Numbered from the stretch's first letter, positions 38,086-46,941 are shown. The stretch: 64,000 bases of DNA from Streptococcus parasanguinis (GCF_018499505.1 NZ_JAHDAC010000001.1:62001-126000); one strand, 5' to 3'. Translations and numbers: made by a program. Notes: a model not told the origin generated them from the letters alone.

Positions 38086-38174
38086 AAGATGGAGTTTTAA
38101 ATCAGGAAGTAGGCTAGAGCTCGATAAAAAGTGTATACTATAGGTAAGTAAGCAATAGAAAGTAGGTTGTTCCT

Positions 38175-39212
38175 ATGAAGAAAACAGTCTATACAAAAGC
38201 TGGGCAAGTGGGCCTTGTAGAAGTAGAACGTCCACAGATCGAAGCACCGGATGACGTCATTCTTCGCATCGTGCGTACCTGTGTTTGTGGCTCTGATCTC
38301 TGGAGCTACCGCAATCCAGATATTGAAGCGGGGCACCAAAATAGTGGCCACGAAGCTATTGGGATCGTCGAAGAAATCGGTGACTCCATTACAACGGTTA
38401 AGCCAGGAGACTTTGTCATCGCCCCTTTCACCCATGGTTGTGGGGAGTGTGATGCCTGTCGTGCCGGTTATGATGGGACTTGTGACCGCCATATTGGCAC
38501 CAACTGGTCTGATGGGGTTCAAGCAGAGTACATGCGCTTCGAATACGCCAACTGGGCCCTTGTCAAAATTCCAGGACAACCGTCTGATTATACAGAAGCT
38601 ATGCTTAAATCCCTCTTGACGTTAGCAGATGTCATGCCGACCGGTTACCATGCAGCGCGTGTGGCTAATGTGCAAAAAGGTGACAAGGTGGTCGTTATCG
38701 GGGATGGGGCTGTTGGCCAATGTGCTGTCATTGCAGCTAAGATGCGTGGTGCATCGCAAATTGTCCTTATGAGTCGCCACCAAGACCGTCAACAGATGGC
38801 CTTGGAGTCGGGTGCGACAGCTGTTGTCGCTGAGCGTGGTGAAGAAGGAATTGCCAAGGTCCGTGAAATCCTCGGAGGCGGAGCAGATGCGGCTCTTGAG
38901 TGTGTCGGTACAGAAGCAGCCGTCGACCAAGCCCTTGGGGTTCTTCACAATGGAGGGCGCATGGGATTTGTCGGTGTGCCTCACTACAATAACCGTGCCC
39001 TTGGTTCAACCTTTGCCCAAAATATTTCTGTGGCAGGTGGAGCAGCTTCGGTTACCACCTATGACAAGCAGTTCTTGCTCAAGGCTGTCCTTGATGGGGA
39101 TATCAATCCAGGACGCGTCTTTACGCACAGCTATAGTTTAGAAGAAATCGATCAAGCCTATAAAGACATGGATGAACGTAAGACTATTAAAGCTATGATT
39201 GTGATGGACTAA
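38175..39212 (+). CDS. Zinc-dependent alcohol dehydrogenase family protein
   Basis: The 345-residue medium-chain dehydrogenase has the catalytic zinc site CGSDLWSYRN and GHEAIGIVEE, the structural zinc loop with four cysteines (CGECDACRAGYDGTC), and the Rossmann turn VIGDGAVGQCAV. It should oxidise an alcohol or reduce an aldehyde with NAD(P); the substrate is not set by sequence. The start follows AAAGTAGG. Single gene with a bidirectional terminator. Confidence 0.9.
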   Translation: MKKTVYTKAGQVGLVEVERPQIEAPDDVILRIVRTCVCGSDLWSYRNPDIEAGHQNSGHEAIGIVEEIGDSITTVKPGDFVIAPFTHGCGECDACRAGYDGTCDRHIGTNWSDGVQAEYMRFEYANWALVKIPGQPSDYTEAMLKSLLTLADVMPTGYHAARVANVQKGDKVVVIGDGAVGQCAVIAAKMRGASQIVLMSRHQDRQQMALESGATAVVAERGEEGIAKVREILGGGADAALECVGTEAAVDQALGVLHNGGRMGFVGVPHYNNRALGSTFAQNISVAGGAASVTTYDKQFLLKAVLDGDINPGRVFTHSYSLEEIDQAYKDMDERKTIKAMIVMD

Positions 39213-39214
39213 CG

Positions 39215-39252
39215 AAAAAATTCTAGTAGAAGCTGTCTACTAGAATTTTTCT
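39215..39252. terminator. Bidirectional terminator
   Basis: AAAAAATTCTAGTAGA and TCTACTAGAATTTTT form a long stem. It ends the dehydrogenase gene and, on the other strand, follows directly after the reading-frame remnant at 39254. Confidence 0.9.
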
Positions 39253-39253
39253 T

Positions 39254-39409
39254 TTAGTATAATTCCCAATCCGGAGTTGAGAATTTCTTGGTTTGGTTCA
39301 TATAAAAATACGTAAAATGAACTTCCATAGCCAAGATCATCACGCTTGTGATGGTGATGACAATGGTAGGATTGGCTGAGAAAAGAAGGGAAAGATTCCT
39401 ATCATCTAA
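39254..39409 (-). pseudogene. C-terminal remnant of a membrane protein gene
   Basis: The minus-strand frame is open for 52 codons without a good start and reads LDDRNLSLLFSANPTIVITI, then TSVMILAMEVHFTYFYMNQT and KKFSTPDWELY before the stop. A membrane helix followed by a polar tail is typical of a protein end. The stop lies 1 base from the bidirectional terminator. It is probably the truncated last gene of the decaying module upstream. Confidence 0.35.
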
Positions 39410-40242
39410 TCAAATTTTTTAAATTTCAAGATGGTATTAAGGATTTTCCCTTTGAAGGATTTATTTTGATAGGCAATGGTGAGGGAATTGAAAAACTCTA
39501 CTGCGAGATGTTCTTGGTGTCCGAGGACCATTTCGTGTGGTGCTGAATCTGGGAAGAAGACACCGAGTTTGATGCGAAGACCGCCTTTTTTCATTTTGAA
39601 TTGGTGCATCCCGTACATCATCATGTCCAGATTTTGGTCTGACATCAGCACCCCATCTCCGACCATCGCCAACTTCGTATCTGGATCAACGGCAACGGGC
39701 TTTTCAGCATCTGGATGGATGATGAGCTTTTGATAGGTGGGCTCACCGTATTGCCCCACCATTTCCATGACTTCTTGCCCGCCATGTACACCTGCAAATA
39801 CAAAGTGTTCAGGATGGATTTTAAATGGAAGAGCTGGATCGACCATCTTGTTTAGTTCTTGATTGAAAGCCAGGAAATCCCCAAGAGTCAGACCGTCGAC
39901 ATCGACGTCAACGTATGCCGACTGCAAGTTGTGTCCTTTCACGGTTTTTGAAGCAATCTCATGCCACATGTTGTCAGATTTGGCTAACTTGTTTGCATAG
40001 AGTTCCAGTATTTTCTCAGACCCCAAGGCGAGTTTTGTTTCGATTTAAGCAGCCTTTACTTCCTTAAAAGGCAAGCTGAAGAGGGTGTCTGCATCAATGG
40101 ATTTTCCCTTGTAAGTGAAATTGGCACCTATCTCATCCATTTCTCAAATCACATGGTGGATACGTTCCAATTCTTTGGCTTGAATCCACTCGGGTGTTAG
40201 TTCTTTTCCGTTCATGTGCATTTTAATAGATAGATTTTTCAT
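39406..40242 (-). pseudogene. Conserved hypothetical gene broken by two in-frame stops
   Basis: One frame of 279 codons runs from ATG 40242 (GAGG 8 bases upstream) to 39406. It is interrupted by TGA at codon 33 (40146-40144) and TAA at codon 66 (40047-40045). The pieces read MKNLSIKMHMNGKELTPEWI ... HHVI, then EMDEIGANFTYKGKSIDADT ... VKAA, then IETKLALGSEKILELYANK to the end. The last 206 residues stay open from a TTG. Both stops could come from C-to-T changes (CGA to TGA, CAA to TAA). No family is recognised. The frame is kept throughout, so decay is recent. The adjacent regulator is also broken. Confidence 0.75.
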
Positions 40243-40311
40243 ACTGAATACCTCGTTTGTTTTAAGATGGTTCTATCATATCTCGATCGTTGCATCTTCT
40301 CAATATGCAAA

Positions 40312-40350
40312 AATAGACCAAGGGTCCATTATCGAACCTTTGGTCTATTA
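40312..40350. terminator. Terminator between broken TetR gene and broken hypothetical gene
   Basis: AATAGACCAAGGGT and ACCTTTGGTCTATT form an extended stem with AT-rich flanks on both sides, next to the TetR frame's stop. Confidence 0.7.
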
Positions 40351-40741
40351 TTATCTAGTATCTTTTGAAAAAGAGTGCTGGAGATAGGTAGAGAATTGAT
40401 CGAGTTCTGTCACAAGCTCCGTTAAGCTGAGTGGATCATGGCCTTGGCGGACGTAGGTGATATAGGTCATGGCTACAGAACTGAAGAGAAGTATGGGCAC
40501 TTTCAAAACGCTGGGTGAGCAGAGACTCAAAGACCTCCAGCTCACGGTCCAATAATTGCTCTGCCAGGTCGTACTTGTCCAAATAATGAGCGTAAAAAGT
40601 TCCCTTGCTGATCAGATATTCTTTGATAATGAGGCTGGTAGTCAGCTTTTCAAAAGGCATTTCTTCCAGTAATTTTAAAAAAGTCGTTTCAATGCGTTGC
40701 TTGGTCTTGATGACACGGGCGTCAGTTTTCTTATCTTTCAT
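40351..40741 (-). pseudogene. Frameshifted TetR-family regulator
   Basis: The N-terminal frame (from 40741) has a TetR helix-turn-helix: IKTKQRIETTFLKLLEEM ... LIIKEYLISKGTFYAHYLDK. It then reads RFESAHTSLQFCSHD and stops at 40436. From about 40497 the other frame continues sensibly as VPILLFSSVAMTYITYVRQG to FSKDTR at 40351. A one-base indel near 40495-40500 therefore breaks a protein of about 130 residues, short for TetR proteins, so the end may also be diverged. It lies just upstream of the broken hypothetical gene on the same strand. Confidence 0.75.
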
Positions 40742-40847
40742 AGGACTAGTACACCATAGCTTGGTCAGTTGTTCTTAAGCTGGATTTATAAAAGTTATTA
40801 GATTTGTATAAAAGAACAGTCTGTCTACGTCCTTTTTAAACGGATGA

Positions 40848-41657
40848 CTAAATCAGGACATAGGTTTCGACCGCTTGCCCAGCCCCGTTTTCATTGTTGG
40901 TTTTTGTCACGATTGCTGCTCCCTCTTTCACCTCTTGAGGAGCGTTGCCCATAGCGACACCGATGCCTGCTTTTTTGAGCATAGGGAGGTCATTGAAGTT
41001 GTCCCCCATGGTGAGGACTTCTTCTAAGCTCAAGTGGTAGTAGTTGGCGAGCTCAACCAGAGCATCCTCTTTAGAGACGTGCTTAGCCGTGACTTCTAGG
41101 TAGTTGGCTTTGGAGAGATAAAAGGCGGTAGAAGGAAAGTCGTCGGCGGGAATTGCACGATAGAGGGCTTGGATCTCTTCTGCTTCTCCAATTAAGAGTA
41201 ATTTGTGGAGGGGCTTTGTCATATCCAGCAAAGGATCCAATAGGGGAAGAATAAGAGGTTTTTCTCCTGTAATCCGGGCCTCCTCTTGGCTCCATTGGTC
41301 GAGATGATCGGTCATCCAGTCCTCTCCACTATAGAGGTTGATCGAAACTTGAGGGAAGTGTTGGTTGACCCAATCGATAAAGTTCCGGGCCTCCGTCTTA
41401 TCCAAAGGATGCTCAAAAAGAACCTGCTCTTTCTTTTGGATCAAGGCTCCGTTGTAGCAGGCCATGGGACAGTCCTCTATGCCGAGCTCTTTGGCAATGG
41501 GTGCCATCCCTTTGGGGGAGCGAGCAGAGGCTAGCACGAAAGGGATTTCTTCACGTTTTAAATCCGTGATCAATGCTGCTAACTGTGGATCGATCTGATG
41601 GTGGTCATTTAAGATGGTGCCATCGATATCGCTGATGATGAGACGAATGTGAGACAT
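40848..41657 (-). CDS. Cof-type HAD-IIB phosphatase
   Basis: The 269-residue HAD hydrolase has ISDIDGTILND (nucleophile Asp), VLASARSPKG, and TMGDNFNDLPMLKKAGIGVAM at the end. It is a cytosolic sugar-phosphate or similar phosphatase with unknown substrate. It lies 11 bases after a DeoR regulator gene and is transcribed with it from a promoter carrying a cre site, so a role in sugar-phosphate control is likely. Confidence 0.9.
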   Translation of the reverse strand: MSHIRLIISDIDGTILNDHHQIDPQLAALITDLKREEIPFVLASARSPKGMAPIAKELGIEDCPMACYNGALIQKKEQVLFEHPLDKTEARNFIDWVNQHFPQVSINLYSGEDWMTDHLDQWSQEEARITGEKPLILPLLDPLLDMTKPLHKLLLIGEAEEIQALYRAIPADDFPSTAFYLSKANYLEVTAKHVSKEDALVELANYYHLSLEEVLTMGDNFNDLPMLKKAGIGVAMGNAPQEVKEGAAIVTKTNNENGAGQAVETYVLI

Positions 41658-41668
41658 AAACTTACCTC

Positions 41669-42412
41669 CTAGTAGAGAATAGTGGTTTCGTTGCCGACTT
41701 GTTTAAGGATTTCAGGGCTTGGTTTTTGATCAGTAATCCAATAGTCAAATTGCTTGAGACGAGCGAGATAGTAGTTGGCATTTTGGGAGAACTTGCTGCT
41801 TTCTGCCACCAGGATCTTGGTGCGAGCCCGTTCAAAGACGAGGGATTTGACGGCAACGTCTTCAGCATCTTCAAAGGTGACTTCGCCATTGGCTAAACTA
41901 CTCGCTCCAAAAAAAGCCAGATCAAAGCGAAGATTGTCCAGTATTTGTGCTTGATTCGCGTCATAGTAGAAGCGATTTTTAGGGTAGAATTTCCCTCCTA
42001 AAAGATGAAAGTCAACCTGGGAATGGCTACTGAGCTGGATGGCATTGTCAAGGGAATGCGAATAGACTGTGACTTCCTTATGAAGCAAGCCGGCAAGCAG
42101 GGTCATCGAAGTGGAAACGTCGAGAAAGATCACTTGTCCATCTTGGATCAATTGCAGGGCCTTTTGAGCCATGGCAGTCTTTTCCTTGTTAGCCTTCTGA
42201 CTACGGTCTAGGTAAGAAGGGCCGAGTTCTTTGTTTAAGGGGAGAAGTCCACCATGGGTCCTACGGACCAGCTGGCGTTGACTAAGGAGAGCGAAGTCTC
42301 TGCGAATAGTATCTTTTGAGACCTTAAAATAATCAACCATTTCTTTAGCGGATAGCTGTTTTCGCTCTTCTAAAAGTTCTAGGATTTTTTCGAGCCGTTG
42401 TTCCTGGTACAT
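41669..42412 (-). CDS. DeoR-family transcriptional regulator
   Basis: The 247-residue protein has the DeoR helix-turn-helix (MYQEQRLEKILELLEE; SAKEMVDYFKVSKDTIRRDF; RRTHGGLLPL) and a C-terminal sugar-phosphate-binding domain (IFLDVSTSMTLLAGLL). These repressors respond to phosphorylated sugars. AAGGAGCG precedes the ATG. It is coupled to the HAD phosphatase gene, which may remove or make its effector. Its promoter overlaps a perfect cre. Confidence 0.9.
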   Translation of the reverse strand: MYQEQRLEKILELLEERKQLSAKEMVDYFKVSKDTIRRDFALLSQRQLVRRTHGGLLPLNKELGPSYLDRSQKANKEKTAMAQKALQLIQDGQVIFLDVSTSMTLLAGLLHKEVTVYSHSLDNAIQLSSHSQVDFHLLGGKFYPKNRFYYDANQAQILDNLRFDLAFFGASSLANGEVTFEDAEDVAVKSLVFERARTKILVAESSKFSQNANYYLARLKQFDYWITDQKPSPEILKQVGNETTILY

Positions 42413-42443
42413 GAATTCGCTCCTTATTTCTGTTCTTGTCTTT

Positions 42444-42472
42444 ATTGTACATTATTTTGTAAGCGGATGCAA
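42444..42472 (-). promoter_or_regulatory. DeoR promoter overlapped by a cre site
   Basis: Minus-strand TTGCAT (42472-42467), 17 bases, TACAAT (42449-42444). On the plus strand 42457-42472 reads TTGTAAGCGGATGCAA, which fits the CcpA site consensus TGNAANCGNWNNCA exactly and covers the -35. Repression by CcpA during growth on preferred sugars is expected. Confidence 0.8.
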
Positions 42473-42533
42473 GTTTTGTTAAGTGTTTTTAAGTATTTAT
42501 GATCTTTTTTCTTACAAACCCTTATTCTGACGT

Positions 42534-42562
42534 TTGTTTTAAAGGGGGAATTCTGCTATAAT
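42534..42562 (+). promoter_or_regulatory. Promoter of the acetyltransferase gene
   Basis: TTGTTT (42534-42539), a 17-base spacer and TATAAT (42557-42562), about 28 bases before the start codon. Confidence 0.7.
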
Positions 42563-42589
42563 ATGTCAAAATAACGTGGAGGTTTTCTT

Positions 42590-43159
42590 ATGGCCAGTGA
42601 ATATGAAAAAATGATTGCAGGTGACTATTATAGACCTGCGGACTCTGAATTGCGGGCTTTGGCCCAAGCCTCTCGAGAGAAACAAGAAGCTTTTAACCAA
42701 GAGGTGGATCCTAAAAAAGGGGCAGCTATCATCAAAGAGTGGTTTGGATCAACCGGTGAAAACCTCTATCTCAATCGTCAGGTTCTTGTGGATTATGGGG
42801 TCAACATCCATCTAGGAGAAAATTTCTATGCCAATTACAATTTGACCATGTTGGATGTATGTCCCATTACGATCGGAAAGAATGCCATGATTGGTCCTAA
42901 TTGCCAATTTTTGACGCCCTTGCATCCACTGGATCCAGACGAGCGCAATTCTGGTCTTGAGTACGGGGCGCCAATTACGATAGGAGACAACTTCTGGGCA
43001 GGAGGAGGTGTCACCATTCTTCCTGGTGTGACGCTGGGTGACAATGTGGTCGCTGGCGCAGGAGCAGTGGTCACCAAATCTTTTGGAGACAATGTAGTCC
43101 TTGCAGGAAACCCAGCCCGTGTCATTAAAGAAATACCCGTCAAAAAGGAGAAACGATGA
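42590..43159 (+). CDS. maa: Maltose/galactoside O-acetyltransferase
   Basis: The 189-residue protein has an N-terminal helical cap (SEYEKMIAGDYYRPADSELR) and left-handed beta-helix repeats (NFYANYNLTMLDVCPITIGK; VTILPGVTLGDNVVAGAGAV). The catalytic His lies in FLTPLHPLDP. This is the maltose acetyltransferase/LacA group, which acetylates sugars from acetyl-CoA. A GTGGAGG site precedes the ATG. Its end overlaps the nucleoside phosphorylase start by 4 bases, so the two are co-translated. Confidence 0.9.
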   Translation: MASEYEKMIAGDYYRPADSELRALAQASREKQEAFNQEVDPKKGAAIIKEWFGSTGENLYLNRQVLVDYGVNIHLGENFYANYNLTMLDVCPITIGKNAMIGPNCQFLTPLHPLDPDERNSGLEYGAPITIGDNFWAGGGVTILPGVTLGDNVVAGAGAVVTKSFGDNVVLAGNPARVIKEIPVKKEKR

Positions 43160-43920
43160 TCCATAAACATGAAATTCCTATTTTAGAGTTTGATGACAAC
43201 CCGCAGGCAGTCATTATGCCGACCCATGAGGGGTTAGACCTGCACCTACCTGAAAAATGTGTGTATGCTTTCCTGGAGGATGAGATTGATCGCTTTGCGG
43301 AAACTGTCGGAGCCAAACAAGTAGCTAGCTTTGTCTCAGCTACCAAGGACTATCCGGTCTATGTTATGGAGGACCAAGGAGAGGAGATCTGCTTGGCCCA
43401 AGCGCCAGTTGGATCTGCCCCTGCCGCCCAATTCATGGATTGGTTGATTGGCTATGGAGTGAAGAAGATCATTTCCGCGGGTAGCTGTGGGGTCTTGGTG
43501 GATATAGAAGAAAATGCTTTTTTAATCCCGACCAAGGCCTTGCGAGATGAGGGAGCCAGTTATCATTATGTCGCGCCTTCTCGTTATATAGAGGTGGACG
43601 GCCGTGCACTGACTGCTATTGAAACAGTTCTCAAACAAGCGTCCATTCCCTATCAAGAGGTCATGACCTGGTCGACCGACGGCTTTTATAGGGAAACCCC
43701 TGACAAGGTGGCCTATCGGATTGAAGAAGGGTGTAGTGTGGTGGAGATGGAATGTGCCTCACTTGCAGCTGTCGCCCAGCTTCGTGATGCGGTTTGGGGC
43801 TTGCTCCTATTTACCGCAGATTCTCTTGCAGATCTGGAAAATTATGACCAGCGTGACTGGGGGGCAGAAGCTTTTGAGAAGGCCTTAGAATTATGCCTAG
43901 AGATGGTTCATCACTTGTAG
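43156..43920 (+). CDS. Nucleoside phosphorylase family protein
   Basis: The 254-residue protein has the PNP/UDP phosphorylase fold: AQAPVGSAPAAQFMDWLI, the phosphate/ribose segment IISAGSCGVL, the substrate loop STDGFYRETPDKV and the conserved VVEMECASLAAVAQLR. It likely cleaves nucleosides to base and ribose 1-phosphate; purine or uridine specificity is not clear. Start overlaps the acetyltransferase stop (ATGATG). It is 31 bases upstream of ktrB. Confidence 0.88.
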   Translation: MIHKHEIPILEFDDNPQAVIMPTHEGLDLHLPEKCVYAFLEDEIDRFAETVGAKQVASFVSATKDYPVYVMEDQGEEICLAQAPVGSAPAAQFMDWLIGYGVKKIISAGSCGVLVDIEENAFLIPTKALRDEGASYHYVAPSRYIEVDGRALTAIETVLKQASIPYQEVMTWSTDGFYRETPDKVAYRIEEGCSVVEMECASLAAVAQLRDAVWGLLLFTADSLADLENYDQRDWGAEAFEKALELCLEMVHHL

Positions 43921-43951
43921 GTCTATTCTCTTTTTATGATACAATGAAGCT

Positions 43952-45334
43952 ATGTTAGTCAAATCATTTTTTAAACAATGGCAGTCCAAGATTAAAGGCC
44001 TGTCTCCGGCAAGGCGGATCTTTCTCAGCTTTGCCCTGGTTATCCTGATGGGATCGCTCTTACTGAGTTTGCCCTTTGTCCAGCAAGTAAGCTCAACAGC
44101 AGGCTACATCGACCACCTCTTTACCGCGGTCTCTATGGTCTGTGTGACAGGACTCTTTACCCAGTCGGTAGCTTCGACCTATAATGGCTGGGGGCAATTG
44201 ATTTGTATGCTCTTGATTCAGATTGGAGGCCTAGGGATTTTGACCTTTATTGGTCTCTTCTTTATGGAAAGTCGCCAAAAGCTCAGTTTCAAGGACCGGC
44301 AGACCATTCGGGATAGCTTTAGTTTTAGCAATAACCAAAGCTTGACCCGTTTTGTCCGCTCCATCTTTATTACTACCTTTACCATCGAAGGTATCGGAGC
44401 CTTGCTCCTTATGACGCGATTTATTCCTCGCTTCGGCTGGGGCCATGGGATTTTCAACTCCATCTTTGTTGCGGTTTCCGCCTTTTGTAATGCAGGCTTT
44501 GATAATTTTGGGGGCGATAGTATGATGAGTTTCCAGACCGATTGGTTGGTCAATCTGACCTTGTCTGCTCTGATTATTACTGGGGGCTTGGGCTTTATGG
44601 TTTGGTTTGACCTGGCTACAAAGACTCGTAACCAATCTGGACGACGGACTCTTCGCTTTCATACCAAGGTGGTTCTCTGGTTAACAGCTGCTATCCTTCT
44701 CTTTGGGACAGTGACCAGTCTCTTGACAGAGTTTGATAATCCAGCAACGATTGGGTCCCTGCCGTTGGGAGAGAAGATTTTGGTCAGCTTCTTCCAAACG
44801 GTCAGCATGCGGACAGCTGGCTTTGCCTCACTGGATTATACAGCAGTCCGGCCTGTAACGCTCTTTGTCTATATCCTCCAGATGTTTCTAGGTGGGGCAC
44901 CAGGTGGGACTGCAGGAGGGATGAAGATCACCACCTTCTTGGTCTTGATCCTCTTAGCTCGCAAGGAATTGCTCGGGTTGCCACATACCAATTTAGGAAA
45001 ACGAACCATCGCACCTGACTTGGTGCAACGTTCTTTGGGCACGGCAGTGATTTTCCAGTTGACCTTTATCCTGGGTCTCTTTGGCCTTTGTCTTGTGACG
45101 CCGGATGGTCAACGTTTTCTGTACCTGGTCTTTGAGGTGGTATCGGCTCTAGCGACAGTCGGAGTGACGGCTAATGTGACCTCAACCTTAAATGGAGCGG
45201 GACTAGGCATCATCATGGTCCTTATGTTTATCGGACGGATTGGTCCCTTGACCCTCATGGTCAGCTTGAACAATTACAAGGCCAAAAAGGCAGACGCCTT
45301 GCAGTATGCCAAGGCAGACATCATTATCGGATAG
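43952..45334 (+). CDS. ktrB: Potassium uptake channel subunit KtrB/TrkH
   Basis: The 460-residue membrane protein shows four pore-loop repeats of the Trk/Ktr type (TAVSMVCVTGLFTQS; SAFCNAGFDNFGG; VSMRTAGFASLDY; VVSALATVGVTANV), each with the selectivity-filter Gly. It conducts K+ (with Na+ in Ktr systems) and needs the cytosolic gating ring KtrA, encoded 9 bases downstream. A -10-like TATGATACAAT is just before the start, so an own promoter is likely. Confidence 0.92.
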   Translation: MLVKSFFKQWQSKIKGLSPARRIFLSFALVILMGSLLLSLPFVQQVSSTAGYIDHLFTAVSMVCVTGLFTQSVASTYNGWGQLICMLLIQIGGLGILTFIGLFFMESRQKLSFKDRQTIRDSFSFSNNQSLTRFVRSIFITTFTIEGIGALLLMTRFIPRFGWGHGIFNSIFVAVSAFCNAGFDNFGGDSMMSFQTDWLVNLTLSALIITGGLGFMVWFDLATKTRNQSGRRTLRFHTKVVLWLTAAILLFGTVTSLLTEFDNPATIGSLPLGEKILVSFFQTVSMRTAGFASLDYTAVRPVTLFVYILQMFLGGAPGGTAGGMKITTFLVLILLARKELLGLPHTNLGKRTIAPDLVQRSLGTAVIFQLTFILGLFGLCLVTPDGQRFLYLVFEVVSALATVGVTANVTSTLNGAGLGIIMVLMFIGRIGPLTLMVSLNNYKAKKADALQYAKADIIIG

Positions 45335-45343
45335 GAGAGACTT

Positions 45344-46009
45344 ATGGCAAATCGAACCATTGGAATTCTGGGATTAGGGATTTTTGGACAGAGCGTCTTA
45401 AAAACCCTGCAGGACCAGGATGTGGATATCATTGCAATTGACGATCATGAAGATGTGATCAACCAGTATGAATCTATGATTACAACTGGGATTGTTGGAG
45501 ACATTACGGAAATGGACCTCTTGGATGCGGCAGATATTGGGAACTGTGACACAGTCGTCATTGCGACGGGAGAAAACTTGGAATCAAGTGTCCTGGCGGT
45601 CATGCACTGTAAGGCACTTGGCGTCGAGCACGTCATTGCCAAGGTCAAGAATGAAGTGACCAAGGAAGTCCTTGAGAAGATTGGAGCTGATTTGGTCATC
45701 CTACCAGAGGTAGAAGCGGGGATGTCTCTAGCTAAGATGATCCTCTTCCAACACGGGATTGAAGTCTTCCAGTTGGATGAAGCAGTGGTGGTGGCTGAGT
45801 TTACGGTTCCAGCAAGCTGGGTAGGTAAAAGCCTTCAAGACTTGGCGGTCAGAGAGGAGTACCATCTCAATATTATCGGCTATCGAGATGCGGAAGACCA
45901 ACCGCTTCATATTCAGATTGGTCCCGACTTTATCTGGCCTGAAGGGGTGCGCGTGATGGCAGTGACAGACAACCAATATTTAGATAGAATCCAAGATTTG
46001 TTAGACTAA
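45344..46009 (+). CDS. ktrA: Potassium uptake regulatory subunit KtrA/TrkA
   Basis: The 221-residue cytosolic protein has an RCK-N Rossmann domain (IGILGLGIFGQSVL; IAIDDHEDV; VVIATGEN) and a C-terminal RCK-C domain (FTVPASWVGKSLQDLAV). It binds nucleotide and gates KtrB. AGGAGAG lies upstream of the ATG, just after ktrB. A terminator follows. Confidence 0.93.
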   Translation: MANRTIGILGLGIFGQSVLKTLQDQDVDIIAIDDHEDVINQYESMITTGIVGDITEMDLLDAADIGNCDTVVIATGENLESSVLAVMHCKALGVEHVIAKVKNEVTKEVLEKIGADLVILPEVEAGMSLAKMILFQHGIEVFQLDEAVVVAEFTVPASWVGKSLQDLAVREEYHLNIIGYRDAEDQPLHIQIGPDFIWPEGVRVMAVTDNQYLDRIQDLLD

Positions 46010-46021
46010 TAGTGTAATGGA

Positions 46022-46044
46022 AACGGCCGAAAGGTCGTTTTTTT
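46022..46044 (+). terminator. Terminator of ktrBA
   Basis: AACGGCC and GGTCGTT pair around GAAA, followed by seven T. Confidence 0.85.
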
Positions 46045-46131
46045 CTTCTCTAGGTTAACTCTTCTTTAAGCGTTGATTGCTAAAGTAAGAGAAACAAAAA
46101 TACTTCCATTGTGGGAATAGAAGGATGAAAG

Positions 46132-46890
46132 ATGACATTTTTTAACAGAATACGACCCAAACAGCCCTTAAAAGAGCTCAAATGGTTTGATATTGGCATT
46201 GTGACGGTCATTCTCTTTGGGCAATTCATTATCCGCTCGACCCAGCTGTTTTTAGCCAGTTTTCAGCCAGTCGCGCAGACTGCAGTAGCCACAAGCAGTA
46301 GCAATACTGCAAGTGAAGGAGCAGCTTATTCCAGCAATATGACCTTGCAGTTGATCTTGCTGGCGCTAGCTCTTCTTTACTTGCTGCTCCGTCGCTTCGA
46401 TTTTAAACAATTGCCAATCCGCTTCAAGTGGTCCACCTTGATCTGGGTGCTCCTGCTCTTTGCAGCGATGGGACTTTTTGGGGATGTGATTTCAACGGTT
46501 TCGGGTGAATACAATTACCTAAGTCCGAGTCTTTGGCCTTATATTGATCCCATGCAGATCGTCCATAAGTTCATGGCTTTGAGTCCCATGGCGATTGCTT
46601 ATGGTTTGCTCAATGGATTTTATGAAGAATTTTTCTTTTTGGGTTTAATGACTTCGGTGAGTGAGAAGAATAAGTGGAAGGCGCTGGCCTTTTCAACCCT
46701 GATCCGCTTTTCTTTCCATACCTATCAAGGGCTTCTCTGGGCCTTTGTGATTGGCGTCATTTATGGACTCTTCTATTATGTCATGTACAAGAAGGTCGTC
46801 AAGAATCTCTTGCCATTTTTCCTCATGCATGCCTTGGCAGATATGTTTGGCTCGAGTCTCATGTATCTCTTGATCAATTGGGGAAGTTGA
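46132..46890 (+). CDS. CPBP-family intramembrane protein
   Basis: The 252-residue protein has about six to seven helices and the CPBP/Abi motifs: Glu-Glu pair in NGFYEEFFFLGLM, FSFHTYQG, and a last HALADMF. Active CPBP proteases normally have EExxxR; here the Arg position is Leu, so activity is uncertain. In firmicutes some of these proteins handle prenylated peptides or bacteriocin immunity. An AAGGATG-like site precedes the ATG. The gene is alone, with a terminator that also carries the next promoter's -35. Confidence 0.82.
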   Translation: MTFFNRIRPKQPLKELKWFDIGIVTVILFGQFIIRSTQLFLASFQPVAQTAVATSSSNTASEGAAYSSNMTLQLILLALALLYLLLRRFDFKQLPIRFKWSTLIWVLLLFAAMGLFGDVISTVSGEYNYLSPSLWPYIDPMQIVHKFMALSPMAIAYGLLNGFYEEFFFLGLMTSVSEKNKWKALAFSTLIRFSFHTYQGLLWAFVIGVIYGLFYYVMYKKVVKNLLPFFLMHALADMFGSSLMYLLINWGS

Positions 46891-46908
46891 TCTTATAAAA
46901 TTTTAGGA

Positions 46909-46941
46909 AAGGCTCTGTCAAGTGTTGACAGGCCTTTTTTT
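46909..46941 (+). terminator. Terminator after the CPBP gene
   Basis: AAAGGC-TCTGTCAA and TTGACAG-GCCTTT pair around GTG, followed by seven T. The 3' arm contains the TTGACA used as -35 for the next operon. Confidence 0.85.
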
